This document shows positions 63,448 through 64,000 of a stretch of DNA of 64,000 nt, piece by piece (positions within the stretch are counted from its first letter, which is position 1; each line of letters begins with the position of its first letter). The DNA is from Apostichopus japonicus (Eukaryota > Echinodermata > Holothuroidea > Aspidochirotida > Stichopodidae). Made by a program: the position numbers and the translations under genes. The notes under the pieces are model-generated. The model was not told the origin of the DNA, ran no database searches, and was given only the letters and a program-made list of their open reading frames with translations. The stretch covers positions 25,103,484 through 25,167,483 of the forward strand of contig NC_092564.1 of the NCBI RefSeq assembly GCF_037975245.1, in the 5' to 3' direction.

Positions 63448-64000
63448 GTAAGTTTTATGATCTTTAACTCTGAGTTAATATCTATGCATTGAGTAGTCTG
63501 CATTATCAAAGTACGGTCCACTCTTATTGTATATACCCCACCATGTTATATGTGTTGGAGTGCAGATTTATCGGTATGAGGATTTACCACATACCCTAAT
63601 GTACTGCATGGGCATACAGATGTGTCCTAACTGTGATCCTGATGTACTGTGAGTACTAACACTAGACTTATACATCATCTACAGTAGCAACATCATCCAT
63701 ATGTCAGAGCGTATTACTGATGGCTTCTGACACAAAATCCCTAACTTTCTCCCCCCCCCCCACCATACACATTCTCCCCAGGTGGACAAACAGTGAAAGA
63801 TCTTGAAAAGTCTAAGAAAACTATCCTAGAGGCAGGACTTTGGCCATGTACATGAATAATCATGAAACTCTAAAACACTCTCTTTGTATAAGTTTAACCA
63901 GTCCCAGGATTTAAGCAATCACTTCAATGCAAACATAGAAATTATTTCTGAAACCTCGTACTGTCACTCCGATCTTAGATGAAGTTAATTTTGCAATACT
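63448..64000 (+). other. Intron after the first SEA exon, to window edge
   Basis: No exon recognised; C-run near 63751-63761. The rest of the SEA domain and the gene's 3' end must lie beyond 64000. Confidence 0.5.

Overview
The window is animal nuclear DNA: AT-rich, with many short exons bounded by GT..AG introns, simple-sequence and minisatellite arrays in nearly every large intron, and several degenerate transposons. Gene content (a single STAT5/STAT6-type factor and a secreted or membrane C-type-lectin/EGF/SEA protein) and repeat style suggest a marine invertebrate, plausibly a deuterostome such as an echinoderm. That placement is inference; no species marker was identified.

Region 1 (1-38120, + strand) is a STAT5/6-like transcription factor. 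I assembled 22 exon positions (one of them a duplicated alternative pair) with consistent splice phases, giving about 743 residues. Only the first ~45-50 residues are missing, and they are probably encoded upstream. N-domain, four-helix coiled coil, DNA-binding domain, linker, SH2 domain, C-terminal phosphotyrosine and a short acidic tail are all present. Two features stand out. First, the exon carrying the DNA-contact loop exists as two tandem, equal-length (93 bp), same-phase, intact copies, which look like mutually exclusive exons. Second, the intron before the second SH2 exon carries a ~80-bp ladder of five copies of that exon's own 3' splice site and first codons; the last copy reads in frame into the real exon.

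Region 2 (38121-43256) is the STAT 3' untranslated region (candidate poly(A) signal at 40684) and an intergenic stretch with a hAT-type MITE.

Region 3 (43257 to beyond 64000, + strand) is a multidomain extracellular protein: signal peptide, CTLD, eight EGF-like domains, second CTLD, ninth EGF-like domain, then the start of a SEA domain; its 3' end lies outside the window. Its introns hold a tRNA-derived SINE, a ~1.6-kb palindromic minisatellite, a 5'-half LINE fragment (ORF1 plus endonuclease, no reverse transcriptase) with a nested hAT MITE, a separate reverse-transcriptase-tail fragment, and a ~58-bp tandem array.

The two genes are adjacent and co-oriented, but nothing in the sequence links their functions. 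No CRISPR, rRNA, intact tRNA or bacterial-style feature was seen. Exon calls come from splice consensus plus reading-frame and family agreement, not transcripts.
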